Assembly: GCA_000469685.2 (NCBI GenBank)
Contig: LS997562.1
Coordinates: 40,004,345 to 40,068,344, forward strand
Source: Haemonchus contortus
Taxonomy: Eukaryota > Nematoda > Chromadorea > Rhabditida > Trichostrongylidae
Direction of reading: 5' to 3'
DNA length: 64,000 nt
Shown one piece after another: positions 56,601 to 60,465 of the stretch; position 1 is the stretch's first letter, and each line of letters begins with the position of its first letter. The translations under genes and the position numbers were made by a program. Under the pieces are notes generated by a model. It searched no databases, was not told where the DNA came from, and worked only from the letters and a program-made list of their open reading frames with translations.

Positions 56601-58176
56601 CAGTTTATTACCTTTCTTTTGTTTTTTATTATTTTTATGCTTGAAAATGTTTTTCAAGGCTTCGCCGATGTCCTCATCTACTTCACGAGCAGCTGAAGTC
56701 CTGGATGATATGAGAAATTCAGAACCGGCACACGTTTTCAGGAGGCCTAGCCGAGAGGTACGGTACTTTTCTGTAGTGAACCTATAGGTCTAGAGAAAGC
56801 TCTTCATCTATGCCATTAACTATTTTTCTAAACAGATGTGTTTATGGACCTTTTTTCTTAAAAGATGGGTTTTAATGAGCGAAAGGCAGATACTCAAACA
56901 AATCAATAACTTGATTTTTTTCCGTCGACAGAACTCGGCAAGAAGCGCTGGTATTAGACTTAAATCACCAAAGTGTGATGTGAACTGATTTCAAACTTTC
57001 CAAGAGCTCATACTCTATAATTACTCAACTAGCAGTCATCGTCTCTGTTTGATCTCCGATGTATGTCATGGCCATGTCTTGTTGGGCTACGAAAATCAAA
57101 TCATGTAATTTTGCTTGCGCTTCTAGTGAAATGAGTTACATGTATAAATCATATCAACATGAGTTCTGTAGGAGTGGCGGGGTAGGAGCCTAGTATAAAG
57201 AGATGTACTCGTAGGCCTGGTCGAGAGGCAGGGTCTAAAGAGGGAAGTAAAAAGGCAGCAATGGCTTCTTTTCACTGTTCCTCACAGTAGACGGCCAATC
57301 TATGATCCTGTAATAGTGAACGAAAGTCATATGCATGGTTTATCCCAAGAGCGAGTCTATAAATTAAGCAGCAAGATAAATCGCCCACCAACTTTTTGGT
57401 CTTTTTCTCTCTCAATCGCTTATTCTTGGGCTTCCAATCTCCCTAGTCACAAAATAGTTTGGGTGAGCCCTAACCTGTTATAAGAACAGGTAACGGGTAT
57501 TGGTGAAGGTTTGACAATCGAAACCTTCATGAATAGATCGAGATGGAATCAGTCTGAATCATTGGCCGACTTCGCGTTGCAACTGATTCATTCGTTCAAA
57601 CCATTTTATTCCGCAGTCAAATCTGAATTCCTTTCAAGACCTGACCGATCGATAGAATAACCAGTCAGCCACTGACGAGTAATAACTACATTCAAAATTT
57701 TTTGTCACATAATGGCATACACCGTTTTCTAACGATGTTCATAAATCCTGGCTGGAATGCTGCTGTAAAGAATCGACAATCTTAGAGCAGAGTATTACTG
57801 CATAGCTAGCCATCTGCTGTGTGTCTGCGATTTGTGTTCTGCCTTGTCCAATGGTGGCGCCATCGCCACTGCAGCACAGCCGCCTCCACAAACCAACCTG
57901 CTGTCGTGTTTCATGTCCGATGAAAAATTCGGACTTTGATGTATCCGCCAATCAAATCCTGTCAATTTGATTGGCAAAAGTCTCTTTCTTCAGACTGTAG
58001 CTAACTTTTCCGTTGATGTAATATTCAATGTTGGTACATAGGTAAGAAATCCTACAACTCCTTCCAAACAGGGTAGTTATCAGGCCAAGAAACGCGAAAA
58101 ACCGGTGGCAGATCAAAATTCTTACCATAACCCGACTGTTGTTCCCTGCACCTACGATGAGGCTGATGCGTCCTAA
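26592..58176 (+). CDS. gene A: large split gene for a Ser/Arg-rich then Lys/Glu/Pro-rich protein
   Basis: This entry covers the whole gene; the 28 exons are listed separately. Splice phase agrees at every chosen junction from exon 1 to exon 28, using AG acceptors and GT donors throughout, which is strong support for a single transcription unit. The N-terminal part (exons 1-9) is rich in Ser, Arg, Thr and Tyr. Exons 10-14 are Pro-rich. Exons 15-17 are acidic or polar. Exons 18-23 are Lys/Glu/Pro/Val-rich with three 15-residue repeats. Exons 24-28 are mixed. No globular domain, signal peptide or membrane segment was seen, and the protein looks largely disordered. A cytoskeletal or muscle scaffold is a guess from composition. 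The start codon is not found. Exon 17 and exon 28 both end in stops, implying two alternative C-termini, unless a promoter hides in the 172 bases between exons 17 and 18. Confidence 0.7.
26741..26932 (+). CDS. gene A exon 2
   Basis: Acceptor TTCGTTTAG, donor CCAG|GTATAT. Ser/Thr/Tyr-rich: includes KPSTTGYRSHASTIAARFEP, SVSPSPRTSTVPSRYSNGT and the short helical-looking NEAARAAAQLT. Leaves phase 2. The intron before it is only 62 bases, typical of nematodes. Confidence 0.7.
27164..27185. repeat. GC-rich perfect hairpin in gene A intron 2
   Basis: ACCCCGCCC and GGGCGGGGT form a 9-bp stem around CTAT. Similar CCGCCCA or CACGCCC motifs recur in introns (around 22430, 43925 and 49100), so it may be part of a dispersed motif. 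Confidence 0.7.
27550..27660 (-). CDS. candidate internal exon inside gene A intron 2
   Basis: On the minus strand acceptor TTGTTTTCAG and donor CTACAG|GTGACG enclose exactly 37 codons in phase 0: SGLQRFFKERCEEGMGQLFS then ANFNSVQFSAHFGKSLQ. Splice signals and composition are good. It could be an exon of a nested antisense gene or of a gene with exons further left (24018-24103), but no second exon is proven. The family is unknown. Confidence 0.45.
27960..28084 (+). CDS. gene A exon 3
   Basis: Acceptor CTATTTCAG, strong donor G|GTGAGT. Encodes LGPSVSARASRFDTSVRDGG then SKYRNEARELLNKWTSRERN. The second half looks like a short charged helix. Enters phase 2, leaves phase 1. Confidence 0.75.
28085..31339. 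other. gene A intron 3, left part
   Basis: Long AT-rich intron. A plus frame at 29109-29372 follows a CCAG acceptor with compatible phase, but its content is unlike the neighbours and I do not call it. Nothing else is supported. Confidence 0.4.
31340..31610 (+). repeat. tRNA-derived SINE copy, plus orientation
   Basis: B-box AGGAGTCGAATCCTGG, central GACTCATCGGGAAGATGAAA, CTTGTACATCGGCTAACCAG, and tail GATGCGATTCAGAGAGGAAG follow in family order. Confidence 0.6.
31995..32234. mobile_element. palindromic MITE with about 90-bp inverted arms
   Basis: The left arm (ACCCAGAACTGGATGGACGC, then GGCAAGCCGCGCGGC) is mirrored at the right (GCCGCGCAGTTTGCCGCGTC, then TATCCAGTTCTGGGTAA). The arms also share ATAGGCGCCA-type sequence near the centre. 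There is no coding capacity. The long-palindrome shape fits a non-autonomous foldback DNA transposon, sitting in gene A intron 3. Confidence 0.75.
32235..33646. other. gene A intron 3, right part
   Basis: Non-coding. A SINE tail remnant may lie at 32820-32890 (GCGCCACACATTCAGTCTTC). Confidence 0.4.
33647..33904 (+). CDS. gene A exon 4
   Basis: Acceptor TTGGTTAG, donor CACC|GTTTGT. Encodes 86 residues including WRESGRGRDDNLGKPLHLRG, DRSGSFDSAREITSRTAPES and RPSRSPSYHLDSGVH. Joining to exon 3 gives Ala and to exon 5 gives Pro. Both sites are less than consensus, so the exact ends may differ, but the coding content is convincing. Confidence 0.65.
34315..34780 (-). pseudogene. decayed coding fragments in shifting minus frames
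   Basis: Two overlapping minus frames read protein-like stretches: FSLLRPLRKLVKEHKIVSAT upstream and VSRVPEDAFQVVYDHWLHMK downstream. The plausible reading switches frame between them, so this looks like a broken copy of a gene or transposon. No family motif is visible. Confidence 0.3.
35884..36087 (-). CDS. candidate terminal exon, minus strand, nested
   Basis: After a CACAG acceptor-like site the minus frame runs to TAG at 35884: YRKWRQTSIKAIESSFSGFP, then NVTHLKCGLIKAPVKLRVEK and a basic end. Composition is coding-like. The upstream part is not found; it could be a nested gene or relic. Confidence 0.3.
   Translation of the reverse strand, partial: GSTGYRKWRQTSIKAIESSFSGFPNVTHLKCGLIKAPVKLRVEKYPSSGRRAKNPRDGISVEKALEA
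38092..38207 (-). CDS. candidate terminal exon, minus strand, nested
   Basis: Acceptor CCATTGGCAG precedes a frame reading AFSIGFDVDELSAEMNQVHS, then IVKAGLTITCTGSSNCI and TGA. A small exon ending in donor GAAG|GTAAGA at 38388 (residues ELDE) joins it in matching phase, giving Ala. Two features agreeing makes this one of the better nested candidates. The function is unknown. Confidence 0.4.
39684..39795 (+). CDS. gene A exon 5
   Basis: Acceptor GATCACAG, strong donor ACA|GTGAGT. Encodes YRKTASVTPSRTTVPAISRF then SADRTSALSASPLPQS. Enters phase 1, leaves phase 2. Confidence 0.75.
40191..40380 (+). CDS. gene A exon 6, with an internal strong donor
   Basis: Acceptor TCGGTTTCAG. Encodes TPRAERPWRQRLAESSRIRA, SLGDD, then STSYTAARNARAWSRRSSQS and ELSQSVDRLRSY. 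A consensus donor GAC|GTGAGT lies inside at 40266, and a weaker one TAC|GTTAGT at 40380. Both leave phase 0, so the two forms would differ by 38 residues. The segment is strikingly GC-rich compared with the flanks. Confidence 0.7.
40381..41381. other. gene A intron 6
   Basis: Non-coding, with AATGAATAAATAAATGAA near 40740 and a TAG/TAT-rich tract at 40980-41030. No gene is seen. Confidence 0.5.
41382..41515 (+). CDS. gene A exon 7
   Basis: Acceptor CGACTATTCAG, donor CAAG|GTCAGA. Encodes YRSRNGSTDSSTYGSRTRAS then TSYTPSFALSYSRTKADEPK. Tyr/Ser/Arg repeats echo exon 2. Phase 0 in, phase 2 out. Confidence 0.75.
42230..42640. repeat. dispersed repeat related to 53060-53170
   Basis: AAAGGGAAAGCAAAAGCTAG, followed by GTACTTACGCATTGGAAGTA and CCCATAG, matches in order the block near 53100 (AAAGGAGTGAAAGCCAGAGT, GTACTTACGCTCCATTGG). 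It also holds a short minus open frame at 42392-42574 with GMEVAPIEEITILSKRLIDA, probably repeat-encoded. Confidence 0.4.
42641..43389. other. gene A intron 7, right part
   Basis: Non-coding; nothing supported. Confidence 0.45.
43390..43538 (+). CDS. gene A exon 8
   Basis: Acceptor AAATTTCAG, donor CGAA|GTCAGT. Encodes NSSIESLRDADRQPTSHAGV then NPSIRESSQERDSERHRKRS. Arg/Ser/Glu-rich with possible basophilic kinase sites (RKRSS). Leaves phase 1. Confidence 0.75.
43642..43773 (+). CDS. gene A exon 9
   Basis: Acceptor GATTCTAG, strong donor G|GTATGT. Encodes ARRNSRQRAQTQSSSSDEEI then a basic stretch QRRRRRHKESAER. SSSSDEE is a typical CK2-type acidic serine cluster, and the RRRRR run could serve nuclear or acidic-partner binding. 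Phase 1 in and out. Confidence 0.75.
43774..44400. other. gene A intron 9
   Basis: Non-coding. It contains a GC motif pair near 43925 (CACCGCCCACTT, GCCCCTCCCATT) resembling motifs at 22430 and 49100. Confidence 0.45.
44401..44438 (+). CDS. gene A exon 10 (small, Pro-rich)
   Basis: Acceptor TTATCTTCAG, donor ATG|GTAAGT. Only 38 bases, encoding APLPPPSLAANGM including the junction Ala. PLPPP is an SH3/EVH1-type ligand motif. Phase agrees on both sides. Confidence 0.7.
44629..44696 (+). CDS. gene A exon 11
   Basis: Acceptor ATTTTTCAG, donor GA|GTGAGT. Encodes LKSLDSSHSKTGNADDTKST plus TK, leaving phase 2 and joining exon 12 as Glu. Confidence 0.7.
44857..45769. mobile_element. composite mariner relic with inverted second end
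   Basis: The left end GGTTGATGCATAATTATTGC is repeated inverted at the right (GCAATAATTATGCATCAACC), next to TA-like flanks. A third partial end (CGCAATAATTATGCATCA) occurs at about 45421-45437. The left 200 bases and the right 200 bases are inverted copies of each other (CTACAAGAATATTCTCAAGA and its complement). The best reading is an internally deleted plus-oriented mariner followed by an inverted 5' fragment of a second copy. The 45153-45331 segment carries the transposase C-terminus. Confidence 0.8.
45153..45331 (+). pseudogene. mariner transposase C-terminal remnant
   Basis: Across one frame change the translation reads MDYLVSRSSKKWLDNRSYVD then LMADVKARIARRDQNFFAFG, IPLTNQWEAVLDVDGE and a stop. 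The order 'DVK', 'FF', 'GI' (here FGI), 'W--V', 'DGE' is the usual end of mariner transposases. The catalytic D,D34D region is absent and the frame is broken, so it is inactive. Similar families (for example bandit) are known from hookworms; the subfamily is not settled here. Confidence 0.65.
45770..46856. other. gene A intron 11, right part
   Basis: Non-coding. A B-box-like GGGGTTCAAGTCCTAG at about 46393 may mark a decayed SINE head. Confidence 0.4.
46857..46897 (+). CDS. gene A exon 12 (small, Pro-rich)
   Basis: Acceptor TTTTTTTCAG, donor CAG|GTACGC. Encodes PRPPAPSVDLPVS after junction Glu. Leaves phase 1, joining exon 13 as Ala. It is very GC-rich (GGCCGCGGCCGCC). Confidence 0.7.
46898..47563. 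other. gene A intron 12
   Basis: Non-coding; nothing supported. Confidence 0.5.
47564..47887 (+). CDS. gene A exon 13 (Pro/Ser/Val-rich)
   Basis: Acceptor CATTTCAG, donor CCAG|GTAAAA. 108 residues: GPKQPRGPAFATPMIVVPVL, SPPMSPTPTVTEQSVPSVTV, APPGGIACSPSPPPPGAIGD and RKSLSPPRIHG. Several SP/TP sites and PPPP runs suggest phosphorylation and SH3/WW binding. Phase matches on both sides (Ala, Gly). Confidence 0.8.
47888..48318. other. gene A intron 13
   Basis: Non-coding; small plus frames here lack splice support. Confidence 0.5.
48319..48464 (+). CDS. gene A exon 14, ending in a proline run
   Basis: Acceptor GCATTGTAG, donor GAAG|GTTTCT. Encodes NVSTSEDLSTATKSDTTLKG, then MADPPVKNTEAPVVASPPPP with PPK at the end. 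Leaves phase 0. Confidence 0.75.
48465..48913. other. gene A intron 14
   Basis: A plus frame around 48514-48590 (TSWAELSGVVYDLRAC) opens after GCAG but no donor gives the required phase, so it was not accepted as an exon. Confidence 0.4.
48914..48958 (+). CDS. gene A exon 15 (15 codons, acidic)
   Basis: Acceptor CATTTCAG, strong donor GAG|GTGAGT. Encodes SNDSGSLDDFTEFCE. It is symmetrical phase 0, so it could be skipped without frame change. Confidence 0.75.
48959..49892. other. gene A intron 15
   Basis: Non-coding. Around 49097-49170 short inverted GAATGGGCGGG and CCCGCCCATT motifs bracket about 70 bases, perhaps a tiny MITE. Confidence 0.4.
49893..49967 (+). CDS. gene A exon 16
   Basis: Acceptor GATTCCAG, donor AAG|GTATTG. 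Encodes SGTDASSIIDDESQYSAVVH and FKPNK, symmetrical phase 0. It can splice in frame to exon 17 (short form) or exon 18 (long form). Confidence 0.75.
50167..50259 (+). CDS. gene A exon 17, alternative terminal exon
   Basis: Acceptor TTTACTAG. Encodes EFSTGRFIFNQSVPKPRSES then PVSDESKETQ and TAA 50257-50259. The stop lies within AATAAA 50255-50260, so the transcript would have almost no 3' UTR. The sequence SESPVSDES is polar and coding-like. The next exon starts only 172 bases later in the same phase as this one, which argues for alternative 3' ends rather than two genes. Confidence 0.65.
   Translation, partial: EFSTGRFIFNQSVPKPRSESPVSDESKETQ
50255..50260 (+). terminator. poly(A) signal AATAAA overlapping the stop codon
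   Basis: CCCAATAAAATTGC: the TAA stop is inside the hexamer. It is the likely 3' end signal for the short isoform of gene A. Confidence 0.55.
50432..50520 (+). CDS. gene A exon 18
   Basis: Acceptor TATTGTTGCAG, strong donor CAG|GTGAGA. Encodes LKVKRVAPVPGLWKVEGADE then FISKNKRLV, leaving phase 2. No in-frame ATG lies just upstream. With exon 19 it forms the most globular-looking stretch of the protein, with conserved-type aromatic residues (GLWKV, YVWKV). Confidence 0.75.
50585..50816 (+). CDS. gene A exon 19
   Basis: Acceptor ACGTTCTAG, donor TTG|GTGGGA. Encodes EPEQETIIYVWKVRPREFGI, KRIKMPKTTVVKKPEPVKPL, VPVTEDQKKEVK and GEKRPKKKIGPSMLKKL. A GT at 50748 (AAG|GTAAAT) is an alternative end. 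The only nearby AG would make a 20-base intron, too short, so read-through is preferred. Confidence 0.7.
50934..51293 (+). CDS. gene A exon 20, Lys/Glu/Pro/Val-rich with repeats
   Basis: Acceptor TGATTTCAG, donor CAG|GTGGGA. 120 codons in phase 0. It begins FSGITKDEKVEEKVVVEEEK and contains three tandem 15-residue units (AKAAVVEPSKEKVEQ with small changes) at 51066-51200. The composition resembles PEVK-type elastic regions of muscle proteins, but this is compositional similarity only. An opposite-strand frame is also open because of the repeat. Confidence 0.75.
51066..51200 (+). repeat. three tandem 45-bp coding repeats
   Basis: Units at 51066-51110, 51111-51155 and 51156-51200 keep frame. 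Units 1 and 3 give the same 15 residues; unit 2 has TKEKAGQ in place of SKEKVEQ. Confidence 0.85.
51294..51982. other. gene A intron 20
   Basis: Non-coding. It includes a run of 10 G near 51788 and a SINE tail fragment at about 51860-51885 (GAAAGTCGAATGCATGGCAT). Confidence 0.45.
51983..52056 (+). CDS. gene A exon 21
   Basis: Acceptor AATCTTCAG, strong donor TT|GTAAGT. Encodes ISAVLRSKTAACKGEVTVIL and VQPV, leaving phase 2. Confidence 0.65.
52139..52261 (+). CDS. gene A exon 22
   Basis: Acceptor TGCATTCAG, donor GAA|GTATGC. Encodes VVYKHPQKIREKKPLVTKSV then SYSLVKKPLQLDGQKTIVQK. Lys-rich; phase agrees with both neighbours. Confidence 0.7.
52400..52502 (+). CDS. gene A exon 23
   Basis: Acceptor ATATTTCAG, donor CAG|GTGATT. 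Encodes KSSASVKLSCKATSVKHATC then IKEFNRKAAQFGAQ. Leaves phase 0. Confidence 0.7.
52540..53042. mobile_element. palindromic MITE with about 170-bp inverted arms
   Basis: The left arm from GGCTAACCAGGGAGGG is mirrored at the right as CCCTCCCTGGTAAGCC. Matching inner blocks include CGACAGTAGTATCAATTG with its inverse, GTTATGGGGGCCCGGATTTT, and CAAGACGATTCCCCT. The centre holds a further smaller inverted pair (ACGCCCACGA, TCGTGGGCGT). No coding capacity. It is a large foldback element in gene A intron 23. Confidence 0.85.
53060..53170. repeat. dispersed repeat related to 42230
   Basis: See the 42230 entry: shared blocks around GTACTTACGC and the terminal CATACCCAC in the same order. Confidence 0.4.
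53406..53651 (+). CDS. gene A exon 24
   Basis: Acceptor AACCCTAG. The frame is open in phase 0: MYMSSTMFLGLYSSRLHVKK, LRWVISEESLESLERNAWHA, ISRDEILETEREMDKDRRGS. A donor TCA|GTAAAA at 53639 leaves phase 0 and joins exon 25; if it is not used, TGA 53649-53651 ends the protein here. It is less typical of the flanking exons and the donor is weak. Confidence 0.5.
   Translation, partial: KKSLMYMSSTMFLGLYSSRLHVKKDLRWVISEESLESLERNAWHAFKSLISRDEILETEREMDKDRRGSNRSREKNPSVKG
53828..53904 (+). CDS. gene A exon 25
   Basis: Acceptor CTATTCCAG, strong donor TT|GTAAGT. Encodes VTVDVPVLDVNLSRVRLSIR then RPKKT, leaving phase 2. Alternating Val/Leu suggests beta structure. Confidence 0.7.
53967..54063 (+). CDS. 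gene A exon 26
   Basis: Acceptor CTTTTGAAG, strong donor GAG|GTGAGT. Encodes PPPPVENETTPRRSTSVESE then LAYLQAVRRAVE: a Pro-rich start, a likely phosphosite cluster RRSTS, and a short amphipathic helix. Phase matches exon 25. Confidence 0.75.
54370..54610. repeat. ATAATA-rich simple sequence
   Basis: Imperfect runs of TAATATATAATA and CATAATAA variants; low complexity, no coding content. Confidence 0.7.
55195..55410 (+). repeat. tRNA-derived SINE copy, plus orientation
   Basis: B-box-like GGGTCGATACCCAG near the start, diverged body, and the diagnostic tail GATTCTGGATTGAAGTCGAA followed by TGCG. Confidence 0.6.
56659..56757 (+). CDS. gene A exon 27
   Basis: Acceptor TTTTTCAAG, strong donor GAG|GTACGG. 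Encodes ASPMSSSTSRAAEVLDDMRN then SEPAHVFRRPSRE. Symmetrical phase 0. Confidence 0.75.
56758..58071. other. gene A intron 27
   Basis: Non-coding. A minus frame at 57739-57977 is open but lacks splice support. Confidence 0.45.
58072..58176 (+). CDS. gene A exon 28, terminal exon of the long form
   Basis: Acceptor CCTTCCAAACAG, phase 0. Encodes GSYQAKKREKPVADQNSYHN then PTVVPCTYDEADAS and TAA 58174-58176. An AATAAA about 150 bases downstream (near 58328) would serve as poly(A) signal. The phase match with exon 27 and the balanced composition support it. Confidence 0.65.
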   Translation, partial: GSYQAKKREKPVADQNSYHNPTVVPCTYDEADAS

Positions 58177-58472
58177 TTTACGACCATTTACGACTAGTGG
58201 GAATATGAAGCTGTGGTAAGATTACGGTAGGAATTTTAGACGTACTACACATTTTCGTGACAGGCAACACCGTGTTGGAATTCCTGGCAGGTTCTAATTA
58301 TAATTTGTCGTTGAGGCTCATGAAACTAATAAATCCATGATATTGTGGATATTACGCCATAATCCTCTCTTTTTCTTTTTCCTGATTCTATTTATAAACT
58401 ATAAAGCGTCGGAGATTGAATGATTATTGCCTAACCACCCTTCGAGTAGGCGCCATGCATACGACTTTTTCT

Positions 58473-58534
58473 CAGAACGGCAGGGCTGCATGGATCGGGT
58501 TAGCAGAACGGCAGGGCTGCATGGATCGGGTTAG
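58473..58534. repeat. exact 31-bp tandem duplication
   Basis: Two identical adjacent units starting CAGAACGGCAGGGCTGCATG at 58473-58503 and 58504-58534. They lie in a SINE-like context (upstream GGCGCCATGCATACGACTTT matches the family tail in minus orientation). Identity suggests a recent event. Confidence 0.9.
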
Positions 58535-60374
58535 CACAATGACTTTAGGGGACCAGCCAACTTCCGAGACAAGTCTACCGCCAAGTAAAGCGGTCTAGGT
58601 AGGCTAGACAGGTAATGAAGCCTTTTGGGCTGGTAAGACAATAACCTGTCCTTGTCTGGTACCACCAGCGCTTAGGGATAATAGGGTGGTTTTAGTCAAT
58701 CGGGAGTCATAAGGTCATGCGATCTCTATGAAAGAGACTGGAACAAATGACCTGATTAGGTCTCCGAACCATAAGTTTTTCAATTTGATGTGGCGCCGTG
58801 GATGTTGCGTTCAATTTGTCGCACTACAAAAAATTGCCCAGAGAGTTCGGGTCCAAAGAATGGCTTAGTTTGTAGTATGATTTTTGTAGGAGGTACTGTA
58901 GCACAGACTTTTGCAGAGGGTACGACTTGAGAAACCTGTTTTATACATTTTTCGCCTCGGTTCCATGTAAATGAAGGAGGGCATATCACCGGAATCGTTA
59001 CGAATGCAGATTTCAGTGGTCATTTTCTGTGTTCCTAACTAGCTTTCTCAGCTGAATCTTATGAGAAGGTCAGGTCGAAGTGCGTGCCCACATTGCTCAT
59101 CAAATAGGAATTTTCTCAGCCAACCAGTCATACTCATGGCCATGCGTAGGTCCGACCTGATGCTCCGGCAGCGTTTCTCTTCTTTACCGCCTTCCCATGG
59201 TTTGAGAAAAAGATGAGTAGAATCTGGTGGTTCTAGAGAAAAAATGAGCCCGACCATGGGGCGTCGCAGTTCCGAATGGGAAGCATAAGGATTCATTGGC
59301 TAAGTTGGGAATAATCACAATTTCCGATCGACCGCATATGCCTTGGTACGTTTTAGGCACTTCTCACCGTTGCCCCTCCTTCTGTTTCGGTTGTCATTTT
59401 TGGCCTATTATTCTTTTCCCGAGAAGGAAACGTGACCGCAAAAGACTCCGCACGCTTCCCCTGTCACAGCGGTGTGACCGCGAAGTGTAATAAATTTTTC
59501 CCCTTTGAATGACACCAGGACCGCCAAAAAAGGCATTTCCACGACATCTGCTGGGTGACAAATTCCTGGAACTGCCCACGAGTGGGTGTCCAATCAATAT
59601 TGTTTTGTACTATTTCGGTGTGCCGCCGTTTTGTTTTCTCAGATTTCGTCGTTACTGGAAAAACAACAAAATTCTTGGTCAGTTTTTTTTCGACAGCAAC
59701 TGACTATCGTTGTTGAAGGGTGTCCGATGTCAGGGGCAAACTAAATGTGCATGCCCCATATATTTTAAAGATTATGTGACGACGAAAAGCAATAAACTGC
59801 ATCAGACGATCGGCATCGACGGATGTCACCGACCAATTCGCGGAACGTCCACGATTTTGCATAGTTTACGGGCCCACGGATAGATCAGTGCTGTTAAAGC
59901 GCCTGATTACACTACACCCGTGGCCCTGCACACGGTCACTCATTCCCTGGGCCTCCGTCGTCGCCGTCGACGTCACCGCCGCCACTGCCACCGACAACGA
60001 CGCTGTCCGGTCAGTTCTGGAGAACATCTGAGATATTGGGACCATTGTCTGACCCTGTTACTTTGCTGTAATGTAGTTATTTACTCGCATTTATTTATTT
60101 ATTTATCGCCTATTTATTGGTAGCTATATATACCTGAGGTATTCATAGGTGCTTTCGCGCAATCAGATTCAACACGCAAGACAATATTGAGGCTTTTTAA
60201 CTGTATTCCTGAAAATTGAACCTTAAATGTCATGGAGAGGGTCTTGTACAGATCTAGCCATATACAGTAAGCATGTAAATCTAGAGCCATTCTGCTTTGC
60301 GATGGTATTGAAACCTTGACCTCCACCGTCTATTCTAATTCCTTCATCTGTTTCGTTCATACCGATCCATTTAG
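58535..60374. other. between gene A and the first gene B exon found
   Basis: It holds open frames on both strands around 59400-59700 and 59889-60031 but no exon that gives the phase 2 ending needed before 60375. The promoter or the missing first exon of gene B may lie here. Confidence 0.35.
59889..60031 (+). CDS. GC-rich possible exon, frame ambiguous
   Basis: After TAGATCAG a plus frame reads LLKRLITLHPWPCTRSLIPW, then VVAVDVTAATATDNDAVRSV and a stop. Another plus frame is Pro/Ser-rich, and the minus strand is also open. The high GC content alone keeps frames open, so coding on any strand is uncertain. Confidence 0.2.
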
Positions 60375-60465
60375 ACAAGATGTGTATACTAAAGTATTGA
60401 TTAGACCTGAAGGTGGTTTGAGAAGTTTCAATCCTGGAAGAGGAGAGCGTGTCAACCATTTGAAA
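60375..60465 (+). CDS. gene B exon 1 (first found)
   Basis: Acceptor CCATTTAG, strong donor AAA|GTGAGC. Encodes QDVYTKVLIRPEGGLRSFNP then GRGERVNHLK. Enters phase 2, so an earlier exon exists. The minus strand is also open here but gives poorer content. Confidence 0.6.

Larger units (their letters stand above)
54064..56658. other. gene A intron 26
   Basis: About 2.6 kb with an ATAATA-rich tract at 54370-54610 and a SINE at 55195-55410. A minus frame at 55684-55944 has no splice support. No exon with matching phase was found. Confidence 0.45.
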
